This document shows, piece by piece, positions 1-5,566 of a stretch of 5,566 nucleotides of DNA (position 1 is its first letter; each line of letters opens with the position of its first letter). The position numbers and the translations under genes are program-made. The notes below the pieces were generated by a model, which was not told where the DNA came from, ran no database searches, and was given only the letters and a program-made list of their open reading frames with translations. This DNA is from an uncultured Eubacteriales bacterium (GTDB lineage Bacteria > Bacillota_A > Clostridia > Christensenellales > Aristaeellaceae), in the NCBI GenBank assembly GCA_902766515.1, contig CACXEB010000332.1, positions 1 through 5,566 of the forward strand, in the 5' to 3' direction.

Positions 1-744
1 ACGCCGCTGTCCCTGGGCATCGAGACCGAAGGCCACATCTTCACCAAGCTGATCGACCGCAACACGACCATCCCGACCAGCAAGTCCCAGGTGTTCTCCA
101 CCGCCGCGGACGGCCAGACCAGCGTGGAAATCCACGTGCTGCAGGGCGAGCGTCCGATGGCGTATGACAACAAGACGCTGGGCAAGTTCCAGCTGACCGG
201 CATACCGGCCGCGCCCCGCGGCGTGCCGCAGATCGAAGTGACCTTCAACATCGACCGCAACGGCATCGTGAACGTCTCCGCGAAGGACCTGGGCACCGGC
301 AACGAGCAGAAGGTGACCATCACCGCTTCCAGCAACATGACCGAAGAAGAGATCAACCAGCGCGTCAAGGAAGCGGAGCAGTACGCCGAGGCGGACAAGG
401 CCCATAAGGAAGAAGTCGAGACCCTCAACCGCGCCGACAGCCTGATCTATGAGATGGAAAAGCAGCTCCGGGAGAACGGCGACAAGCTGAGCCCCGAAGA
501 CCGCGCGACGGTGGAAAATGAGATCGCTTCCTTCAAGAAGACCCGCGAGAGCAACAATGCGGCGCAGATCAAGTCCGCCATGGACGAGATGACGCAGAAG
601 GTCTACGCGATCTTCGGCAAGCTGTACCAGCAGCAGGGTGGCCAGCCCGGGCCTGACATGGGCGGCGCGCAGGGCTACCAGCCTCCGCAGCAGGGCGGCC
701 AGAACGCAGACGGCAGCTATGACGTGGATGGCAGCGTAGAATAA
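1..744 (+). CDS. dnaK: Hsp70 chaperone DnaK, C-terminal part (5' end outside window)
   Basis: DnaK is the ATP-driven cytoplasmic chaperone that binds exposed hydrophobic stretches of unfolded proteins, working with DnaJ and GrpE. The frame is open from base 1 and gives 247 residues before TAA. The first residue aligns with about Thr395 of E. coli DnaK, so the nucleotide-binding domain and linker lie upstream. Visible blocks are TPLSLGIE at residues 1-8, [16 protein letters not shown] at about 20-35, [17 protein letters not shown] at about 45-61 and [12 protein letters not shown] at about 71-82, all of the beta-sandwich substrate-binding domain. The helical lid runs from about 110 to 200, followed by a Gln/Gly/Pro-rich tail. 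An internal GTG at base 91 is not the start, because homology continues upstream to the edge. Two oddities are a Glu at the E. coli Met404 'arch' position (codon 28-30) and a tail ending DVDGSVE, which lacks the usual VVDAEYEEV-like motif. Identity is certain; full length cannot be judged. Confidence 0.97.
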   Translation, partial: TPLSLGIETEGHIFTKLIDRNTTIPTSKSQVFSTAADGQTSVEIHVLQGERPMAYDNKTLGKFQLTGIPAAPRGVPQIEVTFNIDRNGIVNVSAKDLGTGNEQKVTITASSNMTEEEINQRVKEAEQYAEADKAHKEEVETLNRADSLIYEMEKQLRENGDKLSPEDRATVENEIASFKKTRESNNAAQIKSAMDEMTQKVYAIFGKLYQQQGGQPGPDMGGAQGYQPPQQGGQNADGSYDVDGSVE

Positions 745-758
745 AGCAAGAGCAAAGC

Positions 759-798
759 ACAGGGGACACAGCGGGCGGAAGCGCCCGCTGTGACCTGT
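759..798 (+). other. Hairpin between dnaK and dnaJ
   Basis: A perfect 11-bp stem pairs bases 767-777 (CACAGCGGGCG) with 782-792 (CGCCCGCTGTG) around a GAAG loop. Across a small internal loop, a further 5 bp pair 759-763 (ACAGG) with 794-798 (CCTGT). No T-run follows, as the next bases are ATGAAAGTACGC, so this is not a canonical intrinsic terminator. By inference it may slow or partly terminate polymerase, or mark an RNA processing or stability point that sets the DnaK:DnaJ ratio. The structure is directly visible; the function is unproven. Confidence 0.7.
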
Positions 799-816
799 AT
801 GAAAGTACGCTTATCC

Positions 817-833
817 AGAGGTGAACCATATTG
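817..833 (+). promoter_or_regulatory. Ribosome binding site that fixes the TTG start of dnaJ
   Basis: AGAGGTGA at 817-824 is complementary to the 16S rRNA 3' end and lies 6 bases before the TTG at 831. The TTG is followed by [12 protein letters not shown], the normal beginning of DnaJ. The nearby ATG at 799 is in another frame, so TTG is the only start with both a Shine-Dalgarno site and a full J-domain. Confidence 0.85.
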
Positions 834-1952
834 GCAACGAAACGTGATTATTATGAAGTGCTGGGTGTCCCGAAGACGGCGAGCACGGAAGATATTAAGA
901 AAGCCTACCGCAAACTGGCGAAGGAGTGCCATCCGGACCTTCATCCCAATGACAAGGATGCTGAAGCGCGCTTCAAGGAACTGAACGAGGCCAACGAGGT
1001 TCTCTCAGACCCCGATAAGCGGGCAAGGTATGACCAGTACGGGATGGATGGGCCGCAGAATCCCTTCGGCGGCGCCGGGTTCGATTTTTCCGGATTCGGC
1101 GGCATGGGCGGTATGGGCGACATCCTGGATCAGCTGTTTGGCGGCGGCATGGGCGGCGGTCAGCGCCGCAATGCGCCCCGGGCCGGGGAGGACCTGCAGT
1201 ATGAGCTGAAGATCTCCTTTGAAGAAGCGGCGAAGGGCTGCGAAAAGGCCTTTGATTTCATGCGCGAAGAGGTGTGCGAGGTCTGCCACGGCAGCGGCGC
1301 GAAGCCGGGCACGCAGCCCAAGACCTGCCCGACCTGCAAGGGTACGGGCCAGGTCCGGATGCAGAACGGCTTCATGTCGATCGCGCGCCCCTGCAATACC
1401 TGCGGCGGCACCGGCAAGATCGTCACCGACAAATGCGAGAGCTGCGGCGGCGCCGGATACAAGCGGCTGCGCCGGACCGCGCACGTCCGCATCCCGGCGG
1501 GCATCGACAACGGCAACCACGTGGTCCTGAGCGGCCAGGGCGGGCCGGGCGTCAACGGCGGACCGGCGGGCGACCTGGTGGTCTTCATCGCGGTGCGTCC
1601 CCACAAGCTGTTCAAGCGGAACGGCACCACCCTGCTGCTGGACATGCCGATTTCCGTGACCCAGGCGGCGCTGGGCGCCGACATCGATGTCCCCACGCTG
1701 AACGGTACGGTCAAGTACCACATCCCGGAGGGCACGCAGCCGGAGAGCGAGTTCCGCATCCGCGGCCAGGGACTGCCGCGGGTCGGGTCCACCCTCAAGG
1801 GTGACCTGCTGGTCCACGTCAAGGTGGAAGTCCCCAAACGCATGACTGAAAAACAAAAGGAGCTGCTTCGCCAGTTCGACGCGATCTCGACCGGACGGGA
1901 GTACGAAGGCAGCAAATCGTTCCTGGATAAAGTAAAAAGCCTGTTCAACTGA
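831..1952 (+). CDS. dnaJ: Co-chaperone DnaJ (type I Hsp40)
   Basis: DnaJ binds unfolded clients, hands them to DnaK and stimulates DnaK ATP hydrolysis in the cytoplasm. The 373-residue product is a normal full length for a type I DnaJ. The J-domain covers about residues 5-70, with the essential HPD at 34-36. A Gly/Phe/Met-rich linker follows at about 77-113. The zinc-binding domain has four intact CxxCxGxG repeats at 149-156, 166-173, 188-195 and 202-209, giving eight cysteines for two zinc ions. The C-terminal beta domains and dimerisation end occupy about 215-373. Translation starts at TTG. The gene follows dnaK by 86 bases in the classic dnaK-dnaJ order, so co-transcription is expected, modulated by the hairpin in the gap. 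All key motifs are intact, and the identity is secure. Confidence 0.98.
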   Translation: MATKRDYYEVLGVPKTASTEDIKKAYRKLAKECHPDLHPNDKDAEARFKELNEANEVLSDPDKRARYDQYGMDGPQNPFGGAGFDFSGFGGMGGMGDILDQLFGGGMGGGQRRNAPRAGEDLQYELKISFEEAAKGCEKAFDFMREEVCEVCHGSGAKPGTQPKTCPTCKGTGQVRMQNGFMSIARPCNTCGGTGKIVTDKCESCGGAGYKRLRRTAHVRIPAGIDNGNHVVLSGQGGPGVNGGPAGDLVVFIAVRPHKLFKRNGTTLLLDMPISVTQAALGADIDVPTLNGTVKYHIPEGTQPESEFRIRGQGLPRVGSTLKGDLLVHVKVEVPKRMTEKQKELLRQFDAISTGREYEGSKSFLDKVKSLFN

Positions 1953-1962
1953 ATGAATCAGC

Positions 1963-1998
1963 CACATCCTGCGACAATGCCGCAGGATGTGCTGTTTC
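1963..1998 (+). terminator. Terminator-like hairpin after dnaJ
   Basis: A perfect 11-bp stem pairs 1963-1973 (CACATCCTGCG) with 1981-1991 (CGCAGGATGTG) around a 7-base loop, starting 10 bases after the dnaJ stop. The downstream tract CTGTTTCC is only weakly T-rich, so termination may be partial. The position suggests the 3' end of the dnaK-dnaJ message. No convincing promoter is visible before the next gene, so some readthrough into it is likely. Confidence 0.6.
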
Positions 1999-2026
1999 CG
2001 GGGCGGATGGGGGAAGGTGGAAGACA

Positions 2027-3151
2027 ATGGCAAACATGCTGGATTATATCGTCTGGCGCGGCGACCTGAACTGGGACGCGTCGGGGATGAATGAGATCGA
2101 CGCGCTGATCCTGGCGCAGCTGGCAATGGCGAAATGGGAGCACGCGCCGGGCCGGTTCGGCCTGCTGGGCGATCTCTCGGGCAGCATGACCGACGAGGAC
2201 AGCGTGTCCGCCGGGTTTACCGGGCAGAGCGACAGGAAGCTGCTTGCCCTGGTCCATACGAGCGCGCGCTTCGGCGCGATCCAGCTCACGGATTACGTGA
2301 ACGAGGTCGACCGGGAAGCGGGTATTCAGTTTTCGGCGGTGACGCTCCACCTGCCGGACGGATCGCTGTATGTCGCTTACCGGGGGACCGATCTGAGCGT
2401 CGTGGGCTGGAAGGAGGACTTCGCCCTGTCCTTTGACAGGCCGACGCCGGCACAGGAGGCGGCGCTCCGGTACCTGACGGAAGCCGTAAAACGCTATGAC
2501 GGTCCTGTCTGCGTGGGCGGCCATTCCAAGGGCGGCAACCTGGCGATGTTTGCCGCGTCCCAGGCGGATGAAGAAGTCCGTGCGCGGATCCGCGACATCT
2601 ATAACTTCGACGGGCCGGGCCTGAGCGACCAGATGGATACCGAGCCGCTGTACGCGCGGATCGACGGAAAGCTCTGCTCCTATGTCCCCCAGGGATCGAT
2701 GATCGGGCTGCTGCTGGCCCATCCGGACGAGTACAGGATCGTCAAAAGCACGGCGATCGGCCTGCTGCAGCACGATCCCTATTCCTGGCAGGTCGAAGGG
2801 CCCCGCTTTCTGTATATGCCGTCGCTTTCGCTGGACAGCGTTCGCTTTGACCGGATCTTCCAGGAATGGATGAAGCGGGTCGATGAAGGGGACCGTGAGG
2901 CGCTGACCCATACGCTGTTCGGCTTCTTTGACGCGGCGGATACCGGGCACTTCGGCGCGAAATTCTGGCTGAGCCTGGTGCAGAACCCGCTGGCGGTCCA
3001 GACAGCGGTCAACAGCGTGCCCAGGGAGGTGCGGACCCGCGCCCTCCGGGCCATCAAGGAACTGTGGATGGCCGCCATAAGGTCCTGGTCTGAGAAACCT
3101 GCCCTCGATCCGGCGGGAGCAACAGACGATGATGATGACACGGCTTCCTGA
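2027..3151 (+). CDS. DUF2974 / Mbeg1-like alpha/beta-hydrolase of unknown substrate
   Basis: The 374-residue product matches the DUF2974 (Mbeg1-like) family, which has a class-3-lipase-like alpha/beta-hydrolase fold. The N-terminus has the family opening LDYIVWRGDL (5-14) and NEIDALILAQL (22-32). YRGTD at 118-122 resembles the lipase oxyanion segment. GHSKGGNLA at 165-173 is the nucleophile elbow with Ser167. YNFDGPGL is at 192-199, and HDPYSW at 249-254 contains the probable catalytic His249. The catalytic acid is unclear: Asp195 is one option, and the lipase-type DPVP position reads as PQGS here. There is no signal peptide or clear membrane span, so it is probably cytoplasmic. The C-terminus ends in an acidic run of five Asp (367-371). 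AAGGTGG at 2014-2020 lies 6 bases before ATG 2027, supporting this start over ATG 2036. The gene lies 74 bases after dnaJ and could be reached by readthrough. Lipase, esterase or peptidase activity is possible; none is established. Confidence 0.88.
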   Translation: MANMLDYIVWRGDLNWDASGMNEIDALILAQLAMAKWEHAPGRFGLLGDLSGSMTDEDSVSAGFTGQSDRKLLALVHTSARFGAIQLTDYVNEVDREAGIQFSAVTLHLPDGSLYVAYRGTDLSVVGWKEDFALSFDRPTPAQEAALRYLTEAVKRYDGPVCVGGHSKGGNLAMFAASQADEEVRARIRDIYNFDGPGLSDQMDTEPLYARIDGKLCSYVPQGSMIGLLLAHPDEYRIVKSTAIGLLQHDPYSWQVEGPRFLYMPSLSLDSVRFDRIFQEWMKRVDEGDREALTHTLFGFFDAADTGHFGAKFWLSLVQNPLAVQTAVNSVPREVRTRALRAIKELWMAAIRSWSEKPALDPAGATDDDDDTAS

Positions 3152-3184
3152 GCAGGGAACAGCTGATTTTGCTCTTGCTTTTTT
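3150..3184 (+). terminator. Weak intrinsic terminator candidate after the DUF2974 gene
   Basis: GAGCA at 3150-3154 pairs with TGCTC at 3170-3174. The stem can be extended inward by three G-U pairs (3155-3157 with 3167-3169), leaving a 9-base loop. It is followed by the T-rich tract TTGCTTTTTT at 3175-3184. The stem overlaps the stop codon and is weak, but the T-run at a gene boundary in a GC-rich sequence is suggestive. The same T-rich stretch also supplies the candidate -35 box of the next promoter. Confidence 0.35.
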
Positions 3185-3203
3185 GGATGAATTAGCATAG
3201 AAT
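3175..3203 (+). promoter_or_regulatory. Candidate sigma-A promoter of the sugar-kinase operon
   Basis: TTGCTT (3175-3180) and TAGAAT (3198-3203) are separated by exactly 17 bases. The -10 box matches 5 of 6 consensus positions and the -35 box 3 of 6. It lies in an A+T-rich gap about 50 bases upstream of the kinase start, in an otherwise GC-rich sequence. This fits an independent transcription unit beginning here. It is assigned by motif and position only. Confidence 0.5.
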
Positions 3204-3241
3204 ATGAATGCGAAACAACAGCTGCCCATTAAACGCGGATT

Positions 3242-3256
3242 GGAGTGATGTGTATG
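3242..3256 (+). promoter_or_regulatory. Ribosome binding site that decides the kinase start
   Basis: Three in-frame starts lie close together: GTG 3245, ATG 3248 and ATG 3254. The GGAG core at 3242-3245 overlaps the GTG and is only 2 bases from ATG 3248, but 8 bases from ATG 3254. The last also gives the usual FGGY-kinase opening, a few residues before the first beta strand (MEYVIGVDLGTSG). ATG 3254 is therefore preferred. Confidence 0.75.
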
Positions 3257-4786
3257 GAATATGTCATCGGTGTGGATCTTGGCACTTCCGGCACGAAAAC
3301 CGTGCTGTTTGACCGCCAGGGACATACGGTAGCCTCAAGCCTCGTCGAGTATCCGATGTACCAGCCCTACAACGGCTGGGCGGAACAGGATCCGGAAGAC
3401 TGGGTGCAGGCGGCGTTTACCACGATCCGGGACGTGCTGACGAAGAGCCAGGTCGATCCGGCGGATATCGCCGGCCTTTCGCTGTCCGGACAGATGCACG
3501 GACTGGTGCTGACGGACGACGCGGGCAAGGCGCTCGGCCGGGCGATCATCTGGTGCGACAACCGTACCATCGAGAGCTGCGAGACCTTTACGCGGCTGGT
3601 CGGCGGGCGCGAGGAACTGATCCGGATCAGCGCGAACCCTGCGCTGACGGGCTTTACTGCGGGCAAGATCCTGTGGACGCGGGACCATCTGCCCGAGCTG
3701 TGGGCACGCGCCAGGCATATCCAGCTGCCGAAGGACTACGTGCGGCTGCGCCTCACGGGCGAATATTTCATGGAGATGAGCGACGCCTCCGGCACCAACC
3801 TGCTGGATGTGCCGAACCGCTGCTGGTCCAGGGAGATCTGTGAGCGCGTCGGACTTGACATGACCATGCTGCCGACGCTCCTGGAGAGCACGCAGGTGGC
3901 CGGCCATATCTCCGCGGAGGCGGAGAAGCTGACGGGCCTCAAGGCCGGGATGCCGGTCGTCGCTGGCGCGGGCGACAACATGGCCGCGGCGATCGGTACG
4001 GGCGTTGTCGAAACGGGCAAGGCGTTCACGACCATCGGCACGAGCGGCGTGGTCTTCGCGCATTCGGACACCGTACAGATCGACCCCGCCGGGCGCGTGC
4101 ATACCTTCTGCGCAGCGGTCCCGGGGTGCTATACCGTCATGAGCGCTTCCCTGGCGGCCGGCCTGAGCCTGAAATGGACGCGCGACCGGTTCTTCCAGGC
4201 GGAAATCCAGGCGGCGGAAGCCATGGGCACGGATTCCTACGTACTGATGAACCAGGAGGCGGCCCTCAGCCCGATCGGCGCCAACCGCCTGATCTACCTG
4301 CCTTACCTGATGGGCGAACGGTCACCGCTCCTGGATCCCGAAGCGCGCGGAGCGTTCATCGGCCTGAGCGCCATGCACACGCGGCGGGACATCGTCCGCA
4401 GCGTGATGGAAGGCGTCATGTACTCCCAGTGGCAAAACCTGAACATCCTGCGCGCAATGCACGTCGCCCCGGACAGCATGCTGGCCTGCGGCGGCGGCGC
4501 CAAGAGCCCCTTCTGGCGGCAGATGATGGCCGATATGTATGACATGCCGGTCTCGACCCTGCAGAATACGGAAGGTCCGGCGCTGGGCGCGGCGATCCTG
4601 GCGGGCGTCGGCGCGGGGCTGTACAGCGATGTCCCCTCCGCCTGCCACGAGCTGCTGCGCGAGAGCGAGCCGCTGCTCCCCGACGCGGAGCGCCATGCGC
4701 AGTACAGCAAGTATTTCGAGCTGTACCAGCAGCTCTACCCGGCCCTCAAGGACGCGTATCATCAACTGGCGAACCTGGATGCTTAA
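3254..4786 (+). CDS. xylB: Xylulokinase-type FGGY carbohydrate kinase
   Basis: This FGGY-family kinase is predicted to phosphorylate D-xylulose to D-xylulose 5-phosphate with ATP, feeding the pentose phosphate pathway. From ATG 3254 it has 510 residues, in the range of bacterial xylulokinases (about 485-510). DLGTSGTK at 8-15 is the first phosphate-binding loop. SGQMHG at 78-83 is the sugar-contact motif characteristic of xylulokinases. WCDNRT lies at 100-105. GAGDNMAAAIG at 238-248 holds the probable catalytic base Asp241. GTSG at 262-265, LPYLMGERSP at 349-358 and GGGAKS at 413-418 belong to the ATP-binding half. All motifs are intact. It is first in a tight operon, 12 bases before the DUF4867 gene and upstream of a fucose-isomerase-like gene. 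No xylA is visible in the window. D-xylulose is the favoured substrate from SGQMHG, but the isomerase partner leaves D-ribulose or another ketose possible. The FGGY family is certain; exact substrate less so. Confidence 0.9.
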   Translation: MEYVIGVDLGTSGTKTVLFDRQGHTVASSLVEYPMYQPYNGWAEQDPEDWVQAAFTTIRDVLTKSQVDPADIAGLSLSGQMHGLVLTDDAGKALGRAIIWCDNRTIESCETFTRLVGGREELIRISANPALTGFTAGKILWTRDHLPELWARARHIQLPKDYVRLRLTGEYFMEMSDASGTNLLDVPNRCWSREICERVGLDMTMLPTLLESTQVAGHISAEAEKLTGLKAGMPVVAGAGDNMAAAIGTGVVETGKAFTTIGTSGVVFAHSDTVQIDPAGRVHTFCAAVPGCYTVMSASLAAGLSLKWTRDRFFQAEIQAAEAMGTDSYVLMNQEAALSPIGANRLIYLPYLMGERSPLLDPEARGAFIGLSAMHTRRDIVRSVMEGVMYSQWQNLNILRAMHVAPDSMLACGGGAKSPFWRQMMADMYDMPVSTLQNTEGPALGAAILAGVGAGLYSDVPSACHELLRESEPLLPDAERHAQYSKYFELYQQLYPALKDAYHQLANLDA

Positions 4787-4798
4787 AGGAGACTGAGT

Positions 4799-5446
4799 AT
4801 GAAGATCATTCCTGTCTGTGATCCCGCTTTCAAGCCCTATGGCCGCATCGTTGAAGGCTACCCGACGGCGGGCCTGCTGGACGCGCTTGAAAAATCCACG
4901 CCGTGCCCGGAGAACACCGTGTATTTCCCGCGGGTGCAGGCCCTGCACGACGCCGCGGACGCCGCTGCCATCGGTGACGCGCTGTTCGGCGGCATGCCGT
5001 ACCAGTTCGGCTGCTGCAACGGGCATAACACGAAGCTCAACTGCCTGGAATACCATCGCGACAGCGAATTCAACCTTGGCACGGAGGATTTCATCCTGCT
5101 GCTGGCCAAAATGGACGATATCGAGAACGATGTGCTGGATACCGCCAAGGTGAAAGCCTTCTTTGTCCCCAAGGGCGTGATGGTCGAGGTTTACGCGACG
5201 ACGCTGCACTATGCGCCCTGCCACAATGACCCGGCGAAGGGCTTCCGCGTTCTGGTGGGCCTGCCGGCGGAAACCAATACCGATTACCGGCCGGGCACCG
5301 GCGGCAACGTGCTGGATAAAACCCTCTGGGCGCGCAACAAGTGGCTGCTGGCCCATCCGGACAGCAGCGAAGCGTCCAAGGGCGCCTACAAGGGCCTGAC
5401 CGGGGTCAACCTGGACATCCAGGCGGACATTCCTTACGCTCAGTAA
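4799..5446 (+). CDS. DUF4867 family protein, cupin-like, probably in sugar catabolism
   Basis: The 215-residue product resembles the DUF4867 family, for which I know no established reaction. There is no signal peptide or membrane segment, so it is predicted cytoplasmic. The centre looks cupin-like. GCCNGHNTKLNCLEYHRDSE starts at 71, where Glu84, His86 and Glu90 form an ExHxxxE pattern comparable to the HxHxxxE metal site of cupin motif 1. FFVPKGVMVEVYATTLHYAP starts at 121 and resembles cupin motif 2, with His137 as the possible last ligand and His142 nearby. An isomerase, epimerase or mutarotase role is inferred from fold and context only. AGGAG at 4787-4791, directly after the kinase stop codon, lies 7 bases before ATG 4799, so translation is probably coupled. 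The fucose-isomerase-like gene begins 32 bases downstream. Assignment to the family is good; function is unknown. Confidence 0.8.
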   Translation: MKIIPVCDPAFKPYGRIVEGYPTAGLLDALEKSTPCPENTVYFPRVQALHDAADAAAIGDALFGGMPYQFGCCNGHNTKLNCLEYHRDSEFNLGTEDFILLLAKMDDIENDVLDTAKVKAFFVPKGVMVEVYATTLHYAPCHNDPAKGFRVLVGLPAETNTDYRPGTGGNVLDKTLWARNKWLLAHPDSSEASKGAYKGLTGVNLDIQADIPYAQ

Positions 5447-5465
5447 ACATCAAGACATTATAAAA

Positions 5466-5481
5466 GGAGGAGATTCCCATG
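5466..5481 (+). promoter_or_regulatory. Strong ribosome binding site of the isomerase-like gene
   Basis: GGAGG at 5466-5470, within AAAAGGAGGAGA, lies 8 bases before ATG 5479. It is the closest match to the Shine-Dalgarno consensus in the window. This supports ATG 5479 as a genuine start and suggests high expression of the downstream enzyme relative to the kinase. Confidence 0.8.
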
Positions 5482-5566
5482 CTTACGAACATCCCCGTCG
5501 TCAAATTAGGCATCATCGCAGTGTCCCGTGACTGTTTCCCCATCGCGCTGAGCGAAAAGCGCCGCG
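5479..5566 (+). CDS. L-fucose/L-arabinose isomerase-family protein, N-terminus only
   Basis: Only the first 29 codons are present; the gene runs off the right edge. The opening MLTNIPVVKLGIIAVSRDC, followed by FPIALSEKRR, resembles the start of proteins annotated as fucose isomerase or L-fucose/L-arabinose isomerase family in Clostridia. In these, a first beta strand (KLGIIAVSRDCF) begins the Rossmann-like N-terminal domain. Such enzymes are Mn-dependent aldose-ketose isomerases and could supply the ketose for the kinase two genes upstream. The strong ribosome binding site and same-strand spacing support a real gene. The catalytic Glu/Asp/His residues lie outside the window, so the family call rests on a short N-terminus and context, and the substrate is not determined. 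Confidence 0.6.
   Translation, partial: MLTNIPVVKLGIIAVSRDCFPIALSEKRR

Noticed and set aside
91..744. Internal GTG at 91 as start of a short separate gene
   Set aside because: The same frame is open to base 1 and encodes the DnaK beta-domain without a break, so the gene simply begins outside the window.
1070..1165. GGC-rich tandem repeats in the 5' third of dnaJ
   Set aside because: They encode the normal Gly/Phe/Met-rich linker of DnaJ and are not an independent repeat element.
1005..2126. Long antisense ORF (373 codons) opposite dnaJ
   Set aside because: It lies opposite an intact, fully recognisable dnaJ, its Ala/Arg/His-rich product resembles no family I know, and GC-rich codon use explains the lack of stops.
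3245..3253. Upstream GTG 3245 or ATG 3248 as the kinase start
   Set aside because: The GGAG ribosome binding core overlaps or abuts these codons. Only ATG 3254 has proper spacing and the normal family N-terminus.
3152..3253. XylR-type operator or CIRCE element in the kinase upstream region
   Set aside because: I found neither the xyl operator pattern (TTAGTTTG-type inverted repeat) nor the TTAGCACTC-N9-GAGTGCTAA of CIRCE. The short gap contains only the promoter and weak repeats reported.
1958..3325. Antisense ORF of 455 codons opposite the DUF2974 gene
   Set aside because: The sense strand has clear family motifs and a ribosome binding site. The antisense product is compositionally a shadow and extends into the intergenic region by chance.
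4322..5356. Antisense ORF of 344 codons spanning the kinase and DUF4867 genes
   Set aside because: It crosses two real genes and has no recognisable motif, so it is a shadow frame.
1..5566. Mobile elements, CRISPR array, tRNA or other RNA genes
   Set aside because: No transposase or integrase motif, no regularly spaced repeats, and no RNA fold beyond the short intergenic hairpins could be seen.

Overview
The window is bacterial and gene-dense, with every gene on the + strand. It reads as a GC-rich member of the Clostridia (Bacillota). The support is a Gram-positive-type DnaK, Shine-Dalgarno sites of the AGGAGG type, a DUF2974 (Mbeg1-like) hydrolase, and a DUF4867 gene beside a fucose-isomerase-like gene. 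These last families I associate mainly with gut and rumen Clostridia. No genus can be fixed from this sequence. High third-position GC produces long spurious antisense ORFs throughout.

Region 1 (1-1952) is the distal end of a heat-shock chaperone operon. The window opens inside dnaK, giving the substrate-binding half, and dnaJ follows after 86 bases. dnaJ starts with TTG and is bracketed by two perfect 11-bp hairpins, neither with a strong U-tract. DnaJ delivers unfolded clients to DnaK and stimulates its ATPase. grpE and hrcA would be expected upstream, outside the window.

Region 2 (1953-3151) carries one gene for a DUF2974/Mbeg1-like alpha/beta hydrolase with an intact GHSKGG nucleophile elbow. 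Its physiological role is unknown.

Region 3 (3152-3253) is a short, visibly A+T-richer gap. It holds a weak terminator-like hairpin with a T-run and a plausible sigma-A promoter (TTGCTT-17-TAGAAT), so it looks like a transcription-unit boundary.

Region 4 (3254-5566) is a tightly spaced sugar-catabolic operon running off the right edge. It contains a xylulokinase-type FGGY kinase, a DUF4867 cupin-like protein, and the first 29 codons of a gene resembling the L-fucose/L-arabinose isomerase family. The inferred logic is isomerisation of an aldose to a ketose followed by phosphorylation. DUF4867 is an uncharacterised partner, possibly a metal-binding sugar isomerase or epimerase.

The points most worth a second look are the DUF4867 gene between a kinase and a non-XylA isomerase, and a glutamate in DnaK at the position of the hydrophobic substrate-enclosing 'arch' methionine. 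I see no mobile element, CRISPR array, RNA gene or broken gene.
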